Shown: one piece after another, positions 1-9,083 of the stretch
Numbering within the stretch: position 1 is the first letter of the stretch
Layout: every line of letters begins with the position of its first letter
From: Sphingomonas bacterium
GTDB taxonomy: Bacteria > Pseudomonadota > Alphaproteobacteria > Sphingomonadales > Sphingomonadaceae
Direction of reading: 5' to 3'
Length of the DNA: 42,636 bases
Assembly: GCA_028823055.1 (NCBI GenBank)
Contig: JAPKCG010000002.1
Coordinates: 1 to 42,636 of the forward strand
Made by a program: the position numbers and the translations under genes
Notes under the pieces: generated by a model
The model's input: only the letters and a program-made list of their open reading frames with translations
The model's database searches: none
Told to the model about the DNA's origin: nothing

Positions 1-54
1 TCCGTCCAATCTCCGCCAAGCATGCTCAAGCTTCACGATTTTTGCAACAGAGCC
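1..54 (-). mobile_element. IS6100 terminal segment (left end, running out of the window)
   Basis: Reverse complement reads GGCTCTGTTGCAAAAATCGTGAAGCTTGAGCATGCTTGGCGGAGATTGGACGGA, recognised as the IS6100 (IS6 family) terminus; identical inverted copy at the right edge. Confidence 0.85.
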
Positions 55-1926
55 CTCGTAACTGACATCGGGTGTTGCGCCAGCGACCCGCTTGAGCCCG
101 GCGTTCGTGCCCAAGCCATAGAGACACAGCAAAAGACGCTGAGCCAAGGCTGCTTTCGACAGGGTAACCCGCGAGGCCGACGTTTCGAAAGCATCCATCA
201 ATCCCGTGTCCAGAGCAGCCTCTTTCAACACGTCCAGCAGTCCGGTCATCGGCCAGCGCTGACCGATCTCGCTTTTGATCGAAGCGAGACCCTTCGGTTC
301 GGGCAAGGGCTTGAACGGTGTAATCGATATCCGGTTGTCGCCGCGCCACAGGAGCCGGACCTTGTCGTTTTGTGGAATATTGGCATTGAGGAGCAACAGT
401 TCCCGTTCAAGCTCCTCCCGGATCGAGGCGCAAAACGCCTGCGCATCTGGCGTCAGGCTGAGGCCGGAATAGTACGCATCTCGCCTGATCTCGAAGTCCT
501 TGGGAAGATCGTCATCGGGATTGCGATAGCGATCCGCCCCGACCACCCAGATTTCTTTGGAGCGGATGCGGTCGCGCAGTTGCGTCAGGACGCAAAGCTC
601 ATAGCTGATCCGGTTTACCCGCCCATCGTCATCAATGACGGAACTGCGCCATCGCGCTGGAATCACCTCATCGATCGGAACATCCTGCAATGGCACGAAG
701 CGGCATCCGCCATCCACCTTGCTCCTGATCCAGTCGAGGGCCGCCAGGACCGGCCGCCACACCGCGTTGTTCGACCGGAACTCAAGTACGGAAAGCAGGC
801 TTGGCAGCATGCGCCGGTAATGATTGGCCCAGGAACCACGCATCACCTTGTAGATGCGCCGGTCCAGAGCGCCCTTCGCATGGCTCTCCTTGACGATCGC
901 CGCCAGCTTGGCCTTACCGGCGATCGGGAAAATGACATCGCAGATGCGCCCCGATGGTTCATTGATCGAGGCGCTGGCGATCTCGACCAGCAGGCGCTCC
1001 TTTCCATAGACCCGCTCGATGTCTTTCGCGATATCGCCCACCACCTTGCGTTTCGAGCGCGTTCCGATCTTGTGAACGGTTTCGATCAGCAGGTCGATCA
1101 TCGCGTCAGTGAGTTGCGCCTCCCGCGACATTAGATAAATCGCATAAAGGCCGAGCTGTCGCGCCGGCGCATGCCGGCGCATCTCCGAGGCCTTTTCACC
1201 GGCAACGCGGCGAACAATCTGATCGACCCATGGCTTGCCCGTAGCCGTCAGGAGATCATGGGGAAGATCAAGTCTCTGGATAAAGGCGAGTTTCTCGGTC
1301 ACGTCGAGAATGTTGTCGAGCGTTGCCTGTCCGGCGTCACCCTTCATCCTGTTGAATCCGGTCGAGCTGTCCGGATCGGCAAGCGAGGCTTCCAATAACG
1401 CCACCGCATCTGACGAAAGCCGATCACTGGCTCCGATCAGCCAGGTGTCCAGATAATCTTGCCGTTGTGAGCGAACGACACGTTCAAGCTCCTTGCGCGA
1501 CGGCCCATAAATACGCCGGTCCCGGCACCACAGGAAAACATGCTCAAGCATGGCATTGATCGACTGGCCGCCCGGGCACAGCTCGCCAGCAATCCATTCC
1601 GTCAATTGCGCGCGATCCACCCGCTTCATGCGGTGATATCCAAGATGGATCAGGATCTCCGCACAATGCCGTCGTGCTGTCCGACTGGAAAAGTCATAAC
1701 CGGCTATCTCGCCAGCCTCGACACCGAGTTGCTCGGCCAGATACGAGAGGCCATCGGTAGGGATTGAGCCGGGATCGATCGCGAAAAACCCCAGGGAAGC
1801 GAAGAATTTCAGCTGCGCGGCGAGGCCAAGGCGCGTCAGGGCCGGCTTCGAATTTACAAAATCAATATCGGCAAAGCTCAGGCTCCATCGTCCGATCAAA
1901 TCCCCGCCCGGAATACTCCGATCCAT
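55..1926 (-). pseudogene. tnpA: Tn3-family transposase, 3' part removed by IS6100 (624 open codons from ATG at 1926)
   Basis: My translation of the minus strand is open from MDRSIPGGDLIGRWSLSF... to ...RLLLCLYGLGTNAGLKRVAGATPDVSYEG, typical of TnpA with a DUF4158-like N-terminus. It is absent from the ORF track because it runs off the window edge. Confidence 0.85.
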
Positions 1927-1968
1927 CAACCCACTCCCTATGATGGAGCGAACTGTCCTCTTCTATGA

Positions 1969-2216
1969 TTTCCATCGTCAATACCGAATGCCACGTTCCC
2001 AAAACGTTCTCCGACTTGGCCAAAATCGCAGCTTGGGGCCGACTGGGCCATTTCGGGAGGCGGGCTTTCCTGCTCTACCTCGTCTGACGTGCCGTTCACG
2101 ATCATGAAGAACGGCAACGCTGCAACGTCGTTCTTTTTCAACTCGGTGAACTTCGGAAGCGGCTGCAACTACAACGCCAATCTCAACACGGGCGCTGCTT
2201 TGACCGTCACGCCCTA
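1969..2216 (+). pseudogene. C-terminal fragment of an unknown protein (possibly secreted or pilin-like)
   Basis: Open frame with no clear start, ending ...DWAISGGGLSCSTSSDVPFTIMKNGNAATSFFFNSVNFGSGCNYNANLNTGAALTVTP*; lies between the Tn3 remnant and a terminator. Confidence 0.3.
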
Positions 2217-2230
2217 ATCGAAGCTAACAG

Positions 2231-2257
2231 GGGGGCGGGGCAACCCGCCCCCTTCTG
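2231..2257. terminator. GC-rich hairpin between convergent units
   Basis: GGGGGCGGG-GCAA-CCCGCCCCC-TTCT. Confidence 0.5.
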
Positions 2258-2288
2258 CCGCCCGCGCCGATCGCGACGGCAATTCGGT

Positions 2289-2735
2289 TCAAAAGGCCAC
2301 ACGAACCGATCCTGCATAGCCGGCGCGCGCGATCGAGCGCGCCACCCAGCTATAGGACTGACAGTGGATTCCATCGCGGCGCGCGCGAGCCCACGCCAGA
2401 TCAATCACGAGATCGCCCCACCGTTTAGCGACGTTTTCGATCGCGGCCGTGGCGCGGCGATCATAGGGCAAAAGCCAAACGACCTTGCCGACCTGGAGCT
2501 TGCCCCGGATCGCGTTGAGATTGTCGGCGAGGTGCGGATTGCCGGCATCATTCGCGCCGGCCGAGATCACGGCGCTACCATAGGAACCCGCAGGCGTCCG
2601 ATCGAGGATCGCGGCCGAGCCGATCCCGGCCCTCGCTACGACCGTGCAGCGGTTGCCGAGCGCAGCCCGCACCGCAGCGGCCGTGCCGTCCGCGTGACTA
2701 TCGCCAAGGATCAGGCAGGACGCGAGCAGCATCAC
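2289..2735 (-). CDS. SGNH/GDSL-like hydrolase, small, at distal end of trb operon
   Basis: 148 aa; N-terminal LILGDSHADGTA block and later SAGANDAGNP fit SGNH-type motifs. Confidence 0.5.
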   Translation of the reverse strand: MMLLASCLILGDSHADGTAAAVRAALGNRCTVVARAGIGSAAILDRTPAGSYGSAVISAGANDAGNPHLADNLNAIRGKLQVGKVVWLLPYDRRATAAIENVAKRWGDLVIDLAWARARRDGIHCQSYSWVARSIARAGYAGSVRVAF

Positions 2736-3030
2736 CGAAATTCGCCTCTATTGCCGCCGCAAGCATGTCTTGCGCGGCTATTTCAGCCGACGCCGCTTCC
2801 AGATCGATTTGGAAATATTCGGTTGGAAGCGGCATCGTTCGCGCGATCAGAAAATAGCGCAGGACCGCATTAGCTCCCGGCGTTCGCGCCCAGCGCCGCA
2901 GTGCCGGCGTATCCTTGAATCCACCCGTCGAGAGCATTTCCAAGACCGCCCGATTGATATCGTGAGCGTCGAGGATCAGTGGCACGTCACCTTCCGTTGC
3001 GTGCGGGGGCCAAGAGCCGCCCACCGTCAT
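2698..3030 (-). CDS. hypothetical protein in trb operon
   Basis: 110 aa; overlaps the stop/start of both neighbours (translational coupling). Confidence 0.5.
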   Translation of the reverse strand: MTVGGSWPPHATEGDVPLILDAHDINRAVLEMLSTGGFKDTPALRRWARTPGANAVLRYFLIARTMPLPTEYFQIDLEAASAEIAAQDMLAAAIEANFGDAARVLPDPWR

Positions 3031-3704
3031 TCCTCCACGGCCGCGATCGAGCGCGGGACGTATCCGGAGGGATTGTAGGAAACCACCCGGATCGGCGACG
3101 AATAGGGGTTCATGCTCCCGGCCTTCGGAGAGGCCCGAGGAGCGCGCTTCGCTACGGCCGCCACCCGAACAGGCGAGGCTTGGGGAGTCGGCCTCGCAGC
3201 GATGACAGGGGCGGTTGTGACCGGCGCATTATTCACCGTCGCGATCGTCTGAGGCGTCACGGTCAGAGTGTCATAGGTATGGAAGCGCGAGGACAGCCAG
3301 CTACCCCATTGGCGTGCATAGACCATGATCGCCGCCCGATAAGGGGCGTTGTGGATCGGCGTTCGCGAGTGGTAATTCGCCACCCGCGTCCAGATATCGC
3401 CGCGATCGTTTTTGATGTGTCCGCGCAGCCGCCACGCCGCCAGATCGTAGGAATAGCAGCCCGGTTGCGCCACGTCCGCCGTCCCGATCCCGTAGCGCGC
3501 GAGCGTGCGAATATAGGCGGTGTTGAACTGCATCGAGCCGATATCATAGGTCGCGTTGGTGTTGCGGACCCATTGCCCCGGCTTGCCGCCTTCCTTTTGA
3601 GCGACGGCAAGGATGATGTTGGCAGGCACGCCATACTTGGCCGCCGCGCCGATCGAGCAGACGACCTTTTCATGGATCGCGGGCGGGATATCCGCTGGCA
3701 TCAT
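3027..3704 (-). CDS. trbN: lytic transglycosylase, TrbN/VirB1-like
   Basis: 225 aa; AKYGVPANIILAVAQKEGGKPGQWVRNTNATYDIGSMQFNTAY, a lysozyme-like SLT fold pattern; trb gene order. Confidence 0.75.
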   Translation of the reverse strand: MMPADIPPAIHEKVVCSIGAAAKYGVPANIILAVAQKEGGKPGQWVRNTNATYDIGSMQFNTAYIRTLARYGIGTADVAQPGCYSYDLAAWRLRGHIKNDRGDIWTRVANYHSRTPIHNAPYRAAIMVYARQWGSWLSSRFHTYDTLTVTPQTIATVNNAPVTTAPVIAARPTPQASPVRVAAVAKRAPRASPKAGSMNPYSSPIRVVSYNPSGYVPRSIAAVEE

Positions 3705-5710
3705 GGATTATTCCCCCGATTCACAAACTCGGAAACTTCATTGCTGGCGTCCACACGAGTTGAGGGGTTGCTACCCCGCTGACTTCCCGAGATCGCGTCG
3801 CCGCCAAACCCGCCGGGGTCCGCGCCGATCGCTTCCGAAGGGCCGCCGTCGCCATCGAGCGCGCCGCCGTCAGAGCCACCACCACCGAACGAGCCCGAAC
3901 TACCGGACGAATAGGAGCCGATCGGCGAGGTTGTTGATCCATACGAGCCGAACTCGCCGCCGCCAGTGCCGCCCGAGCTTCCACCGCCACGCGATCCCCC
4001 GCGCGATCCCCCTGCCCCGGTTGCTGGCGTCAGGGTTTCGCCGCCGCCTTGCCGCCTCGCAGCCGCCGAGCCGGGGTTGCGGATTTCCGATGCGATTTGG
4101 CCGCCGACCGTTCCGGCGACACGCGCGCGAGCCGCGTCAGCTACAGCGCCCATTTTGTTTGAAGCGGTTCGCGCGATCCCACCGCCGAGGTTAGAAGCCA
4201 TATCGGCCGCGAACAGAGCACCCGTCGCCAACGCGCTACGGCCCTGCGATCCGCCGCCGCCTTCTCCCGCGCCGCCGGCCCCGCCGCCGTCTTCACCCAG
4301 CGCAGCGGACGCTTGCGCCGCAGAGCCGGCTTCCGCCGTCGCGGCCACGACTTCTTCGGCTGACCCGGCCGCCGCGCCATCGGGCTCCCCGACCGCCCCG
4401 GCGATCCCGCCGCCGGTAGTGCCAGCCGGCGAGCCAGCGCCAGAGGTCGCAGTCTCAGCGCCGCCGCCTTCCGCCGTCGCGGCGCTACGTCCACCCCCGG
4501 CGTTGTCGTTCGCGCCACCAGCGCGACCGCCACCCATCGCCGAGGAAAGCGGAGAAGGGCCGCCACCGCCACCGCCACCGCCGCCACCGCCGCCGCCGCC
4601 GTCAGGTCCGAGACTACCGCTCCCGCTGGACCCGCCGCCGGACGAGGAACCGCCGCCTGAGCCCGAGAACATGCCGCCGCCGCTTGCCATGTTTTCCTGC
4701 GCCGACTTGAACGCGGCGCTTATCGCGCTTGCGCCGCCAGCGGCGTTCGCAGCCCCGGCCGCGAGCGCCGCGCCGCCAGTTGCCGCCGCCGCAACAGCCA
4801 TGCCGCCCGCAGTCATCGCCGCGCCCGCGCCGAGCGACCCGACATTCGCAGCACCGCCGACACTCGCCCCGGTTATGATGCCGGCGACAATGCCGGGAAT
4901 CTTATTGACCAGCGCCAACAGGATCACGCAGGCGACCATCATCGCCGCCAGTTCCTTGATCGTCGTCACTGACGACATGCTGGCGTGATATTGGTCAACA
5001 AACGTCTTTCCGATGCCGACGAGTAGAACCATCGCCATTAGTGACGCCGCCACGCCGAGCACCGTCTTGAAATAGTTGATCGCCATGTCCGAGGTCCAAC
5101 GGGAACCCCCGAAACCAAGGAAGAAGATGCCGCCGAAAGCGAGTATCCATGCTGACACGAGCAGCAGGAGCATGTTGACCGCCACAAGGGCCAGCACCAC
5201 GAGAATAATGCACGCGATGATGATCCCGACCGCAGAATCCACAGGCTCCCAAATCGAAGACTGATCGACCGTCGTGGAGACGATATCGAAACCGATATCG
5301 ACAATGCTTCCCGGCGTTACAGGGCCTATGCTCGCTGCGTTGGAGCCTAGCTGTTGCAGAGATCGAATGATGGCGTCCGCGATCGAGGGGCCATTCGTCA
5401 GCAGGAAGAAATAGAAGCCGGTGAAGACCACAAACCGGATGAACTCGGAGAAAAACTCTCCAAGATCGGCGCGGCGTAGAGCCATGAGGCCCATCGTCCA
5501 CACTAGGCTGATCGCCGCCAGACCCCAAAACAGGAACGAGGCTGCACTTGTCATCGCAGAGGACCAGCCACGGGCCGCCGCCGCGTAGCGATTCTGGATA
5601 TCGGTGAACATGCCGCCGCCCTCAGTTTGGGCCAAGGCAGGCGTCGCTACCGTTAATGCTACCAACGTGCAGAGCCCCAACAGGGCCAGCTTATTGCGAG
5701 ATACAACCAT
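3701..5710 (-). CDS. trbL: TrbL/VirB6-like inner-membrane protein with long Gly/Ser-rich C-terminal tail
   Basis: 669 aa; signal peptide, several hydrophobic segments in the first ~290 aa, then low-complexity GGG/SGG tail. Confidence 0.8.
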   Translation of the reverse strand: MVVSRNKLALLGLCTLVALTVATPALAQTEGGGMFTDIQNRYAAAARGWSSAMTSAASFLFWGLAAISLVWTMGLMALRRADLGEFFSEFIRFVVFTGFYFFLLTNGPSIADAIIRSLQQLGSNAASIGPVTPGSIVDIGFDIVSTTVDQSSIWEPVDSAVGIIIACIILVVLALVAVNMLLLLVSAWILAFGGIFFLGFGGSRWTSDMAINYFKTVLGVAASLMAMVLLVGIGKTFVDQYHASMSSVTTIKELAAMMVACVILLALVNKIPGIVAGIITGASVGGAANVGSLGAGAAMTAGGMAVAAAATGGAALAAGAANAAGGASAISAAFKSAQENMASGGGMFSGSGGGSSSGGGSSGSGSLGPDGGGGGGGGGGGGGGPSPLSSAMGGGRAGGANDNAGGGRSAATAEGGGAETATSGAGSPAGTTGGGIAGAVGEPDGAAAGSAEEVVAATAEAGSAAQASAALGEDGGGAGGAGEGGGGSQGRSALATGALFAADMASNLGGGIARTASNKMGAVADAARARVAGTVGGQIASEIRNPGSAAARRQGGGETLTPATGAGGSRGGSRGGGSSGGTGGGEFGSYGSTTSPIGSYSSGSSGSFGGGGSDGGALDGDGGPSEAIGADPGGFGGDAISGSQRGSNPSTRVDASNEVSEFVNRGNNP

Positions 5711-5744
5711 CGTTCCGGCCCTCAGTTATCCGAACTTCACTCGC

Positions 5745-5948
5745 TCATTTCGGCGTTGTGTATTCGTACTTCCCCGGCGGTGTTTTCTTATAAGACCCGC
5801 CGCGCGGATTCGGTTTTGGCTGGATCGGGGCTGGCGCGGTGACAGCAACGGGTTCGACCACTTCGGGTTTGGCACGCATCATCATCACGAGCAGGCCGAG
5901 GAGGATGACGATAACCGCCACCAAGAGACCCACGAGCTTCATATTCAT
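5745..5948 (-). CDS. small membrane-anchored protein in TrbK (entry exclusion) position
   Basis: 67 aa: one N-terminal TM, Pro-rich linker, C-terminal GGSYKKTPPGKYEYTTPK; lies between trbJ and trbL as trbK does in IncP-1. Confidence 0.55.
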   Translation of the reverse strand: MNMKLVGLLVAVIVILLGLLVMMMRAKPEVVEPVAVTAPAPIQPKPNPRGGSYKKTPPGKYEYTTPK

Positions 5949-5972
5949 TTCGTCATCCTCCTATCGGCGCGA

Positions 5973-6764
5973 TCAGTTTGGCGTCGTATAGCCATAGGTG
6001 CCGGCCGCATCCTTTGTGTAAGAGCCAGAGCGTGCCTTTTCAGACGCCGCGACCCGCAGAGCCTTTTCGTCCATAGCGGCCTGCTGGACGGCCAGCGTGG
6101 CGGCCTGCTGCGCCATTAGCTGCTGGCGCAGGGCGAGAAGCTGGTTGGCCTGATTAGCGGCGAACTGGTTGGCATAGCCGAGGGCCTGCGCCTGCCCGTC
6201 CGCCGATTGGGCGTTGCGCTGCATCTGTTCGAGCGTCGCCGCTTCCTGCTTCAACTGCGTCTGTTGGTCACTGATACCCCGCAGCACATCGTCGTTTGAC
6301 GCCATGAGAAGCTGTTGCTTGGCACGCTGATTGGTTTGAAGGGCGGCGCGCTGTGCAGCGGTGCAACCTGTCGCCGAAAAGCAGGCCGAGTTTCTGTAGT
6401 AATTCGGATTTTGAAATTGGCTCAGATAGGCGTCGATCCCGCCCGTCTGGCGTGTCAACGAGTTGAGCGTATTCGACGTATTTTGCAGCCCGTCGATGGT
6501 GCTTTGGGCTTGGCTCCACACGTAGGCCGCAGGAGCCAGCGTATTTTTGAGCATGTTCTGATATTGTTGAAGCTGGGTTTGGTACTGCTGAACCTGCTTC
6601 GCCACCTGTGCGACGCTCTGGACAGCCGTGATGGTGTTTTGCTTGACGCTCGCCACATCGACCACGGCGAACTGCGCGTAAGCGGGCGTTGTCATCGGGG
6701 CGGCGATGACGGCCAGCCCGAAGCCAATTTTAGCGGCTAAAATTACCTTTCGCATTGGACTCAC
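5973..6764 (-). CDS. trbJ: TrbJ/VirB5-like P-type conjugal transfer protein
   Basis: 263 aa; signal peptide, Gln-rich coiled coil (VQQYQTQLQQYQNMLKNTLAP); position in operon. Confidence 0.8.
   Translation of the reverse strand: MSPMRKVILAAKIGFGLAVIAAPMTTPAYAQFAVVDVASVKQNTITAVQSVAQVAKQVQQYQTQLQQYQNMLKNTLAPAAYVWSQAQSTIDGLQNTSNTLNSLTRQTGGIDAYLSQFQNPNYYRNSACFSATGCTAAQRAALQTNQRAKQQLLMASNDDVLRGISDQQTQLKQEAATLEQMQRNAQSADGQAQALGYANQFAANQANQLLALRQQLMAQQAATLAVQQAAMDEKALRVAASEKARSGSYTKDAAGTYGYTTPN
6726..6744. promoter_or_regulatory. KorB operator inside trbJ (19-bp palindrome)
   Basis: AATTTTAGCGGCTAAAATT in the signal peptide coding region. Confidence 0.85.
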
Positions 6765-6773
6765 TCCTTGGGG

Positions 6774-8180
6774 TTAATAGTCGAAAGCACGATACGGCTT
6801 TGAAAACGCGAGGTCTTTCGTGACCACGACGTTGAACCGGAAGCCGGGCCGGATCATCAACGTAGGGGAGATATTGAGGTTCTTTTGGATCATCATAGCG
6901 GTAGCTTGACCAAGCTGTTGCCCGAGGGCTTCGCTCAGGGCCGAGCTTGCGCTTTGACGGCTGTTGCCGTTGCTATCGAAGTTGGATTGGGGCTGACTGA
7001 GCGTTGCGCCCGCCGTCACGCCAGACATGAACAAGGCCGATCCGAAGATGCGCAGATAGTGATTATTCACCTTGTCCTTGAAGCCGCCATAGCCGGCGCT
7101 GTCCGAGCCGGGCATCGCGCCAATGTCCATCGCCTTGCCATCCGGAAAGACGATCCGCTGCCACGCGATCAGCACACGCGATTGTCCATATTGAACGTCA
7201 GCCGAGTAGGAGCCCACCAGCCGCGCGCCTTGCGGGATCAGGAGGTATTTGCCCGTCGCGCTGTCATAGACGTTCTGTGAGACTTGAGCGACGATTTGGC
7301 CGGGCAATTCGGAATTGATGCCAGAGATCAACGTCCCCGGAATCACGAAACCGGCGGTTAGCTGATAGCGCGTGCGCGGAGCCGCAGGCTGCGAATCCAG
7401 TTGCCACCGATCGCCGCCTTGCTTGTTGCCGAACTGGCCTAAATCTCTCCCCTGCCCCGTGGCGTTCCCACCGCCGTTCGCGGCCATTTGACCTTGGAGG
7501 GCGGCGAGCGTTTGCAGATCGGTTGAGGATGGGCCGTTGCCTTCCGCCGCAGCCGCCGCGATTTGCTGGCGCAGAGCTTCAAGGCGTTGCGCCGTGTCGC
7601 CGTTGGCGCTTGCGCCGCCGGGCGAGCCCGCGCTACGCGCCGCCGCCATTTTGATGTTCGTCGGCGCGCGAACCGCGTCCGTGAACATTTGCGCCTTGGC
7701 GGCGCGCATAGCTTCGATGCGTTGCCGCCTCGACATGACTTCGGGCGAGACTTGGGGAGCCTGTCCATTCCCGGCATAGCCCCCCGGAGGCACGGGAGGC
7801 ATGTCGGGATTGACGGGGGCGATCGGGACGCCATTGGCGTCGAGAGCAACCGGGCCGGGAACCATCGTCGGCGCCGTTGGCACGGTCGGAGCGCCGTTCG
7901 CGGAGGGGACTTCCCCGCCTTCCGCGTTGCCGGCGACCTGTCGCGCCATGTCCAGCGAGGTTTGGCCTTTGTTGGGCTGTTGTAAATCCTCTGGCTTCAC
8001 CGTCTGCATTTGGCCGCGTTCGATAACGACCATGACGACGATGAGCAGGAAGACGACGACGAGCGCGCCGACAATGTAGATCGGCCAGTTATTCACCCGG
8101 CGAACGCCAGTAATCAGGCGGGATTGGGTCGTTGAGCCACCCGGCGAGGACTCGGGCGACATTGGATCAGCAGTTGCCAT
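6774..8180 (-). CDS. trbI: TrbI/VirB10-like protein
   Basis: 468 aa; single TM near N-terminus, Pro-rich region, C-terminal TAGFVIPGTLISGINSELPGQIVAQVSQNVYDSATGKYLLIPQGARLVGSY. Confidence 0.93.
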   Translation of the reverse strand: MATADPMSPESSPGGSTTQSRLITGVRRVNNWPIYIVGALVVVFLLIVVMVVIERGQMQTVKPEDLQQPNKGQTSLDMARQVAGNAEGGEVPSANGAPTVPTAPTMVPGPVALDANGVPIAPVNPDMPPVPPGGYAGNGQAPQVSPEVMSRRQRIEAMRAAKAQMFTDAVRAPTNIKMAAARSAGSPGGASANGDTAQRLEALRQQIAAAAAEGNGPSSTDLQTLAALQGQMAANGGGNATGQGRDLGQFGNKQGGDRWQLDSQPAAPRTRYQLTAGFVIPGTLISGINSELPGQIVAQVSQNVYDSATGKYLLIPQGARLVGSYSADVQYGQSRVLIAWQRIVFPDGKAMDIGAMPGSDSAGYGGFKDKVNNHYLRIFGSALFMSGVTAGATLSQPQSNFDSNGNSRQSASSALSEALGQQLGQATAMMIQKNLNISPTLMIRPGFRFNVVVTKDLAFSKPYRAFDY

Positions 8181-8202
8181 AGTATTTACTCCAATCCGCC
8201 GA

Positions 8203-9081
8203 TCAGGCTTTGACCACGATGCAGGCGTTGGCGTTCAGCCCGCCACACACCCGCTTCGCGAAGGCCACCGTTCGATAGGGACCAGCCTGCACGAACACGA
8301 CGCCGCGCGAGGACCGGGGGAAGCGCGGCTTGAGAGCGGCCAGCGCCGGCTTTTTCTGGACCAGCGAGCGCCAGTAGCTCCGCGCCGTCCGATCGGTGCG
8401 GAACGCGGCGAACTGGACGCGCCACCCCGCAGGGGACGCCGCAGGCCGCCCGAGCTTGGCCGGGGGGACCACGATCGTCACTCGGCTTGCCGGGGCGCTA
8501 GGCTGATAGACAGGCTCAGGGGTATCCACCACGGCAACCACCGCCGGCCCGACGAGGCCCGCGTTCACGGCCGCGACTTCGGCTTGGACCTGTTCCGCGT
8601 CTCCCGGCAGATCGGGCCGTGTCGCGCGCTCGACAAGCTGTTCCGAGGCACCCGACAGGTTCAGCGCCCATCCGGCCGAGGGAGCCACCCCCCCTTCCGT
8701 CGTATAGCCGCGCGTGAGCGATTGTTCGCCCACCCGCAGCATGACGCGGTAATAGCCCGTCATGGGCTGATCCACGACGTAGCGGAGCGGAACGGCCGAG
8801 GGATCGGCCTTGGCCTTCCGCGACCCCTCTACGACCGCGTAGCCCCGCTTGCGGAGGCCATCGGTCAACGCGTGCCCGAACACGTCGTCAGACGCGCTCG
8901 CGTCGATTGCCAGCCGGGAGATCGCGGGGGGATAGAGCTTGACCAGCTCGGCGAGTGAATCGGCCGCCATCGCTTGCGCTTCGGGGGCCGTCGCGACAGC
9001 GGCATTGCTGCCAAGGCGTGCCGTCGTCATGGCGCATCCGGTCAGGACGAGCGCCAGAGCGGCGATAGGGGCCGCGCGCAT
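8203..9081 (-). CDS. trbH: TrbH-like lipoprotein with C-terminal SPOR-like region
   Basis: 292 aa; LVLTGC lipobox; C-terminus GWRVQFAAFRTDRTARSYWRSLVQKKPAL...VFVQAGPYRTVAFAKRVC resembles SPOR. Confidence 0.65.
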   Translation of the reverse strand: MRAAPIAALALVLTGCAMTTARLGSNAAVATAPEAQAMAADSLAELVKLYPPAISRLAIDASASDDVFGHALTDGLRKRGYAVVEGSRKAKADPSAVPLRYVVDQPMTGYYRVMLRVGEQSLTRGYTTEGGVAPSAGWALNLSGASEQLVERATRPDLPGDAEQVQAEVAAVNAGLVGPAVVAVVDTPEPVYQPSAPASRVTIVVPPAKLGRPAASPAGWRVQFAAFRTDRTARSYWRSLVQKKPALAALKPRFPRSSRGVVFVQAGPYRTVAFAKRVCGGLNANACIVVKA

Positions 9082-9083
9082 GA

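Noticed and set aside
22-1134. 370-aa plus-strand ORF
   Set aside because: Antisense of the truncated Tn3 transposase, whose minus-strand translation has clear TnpA motifs.
3966-4988. 340-aa proline/alanine-rich ORF on the plus strand
   Set aside because: Antisense of the Gly-rich trbL tail; composition is a mirror of GGN codons, no RBS or domain.
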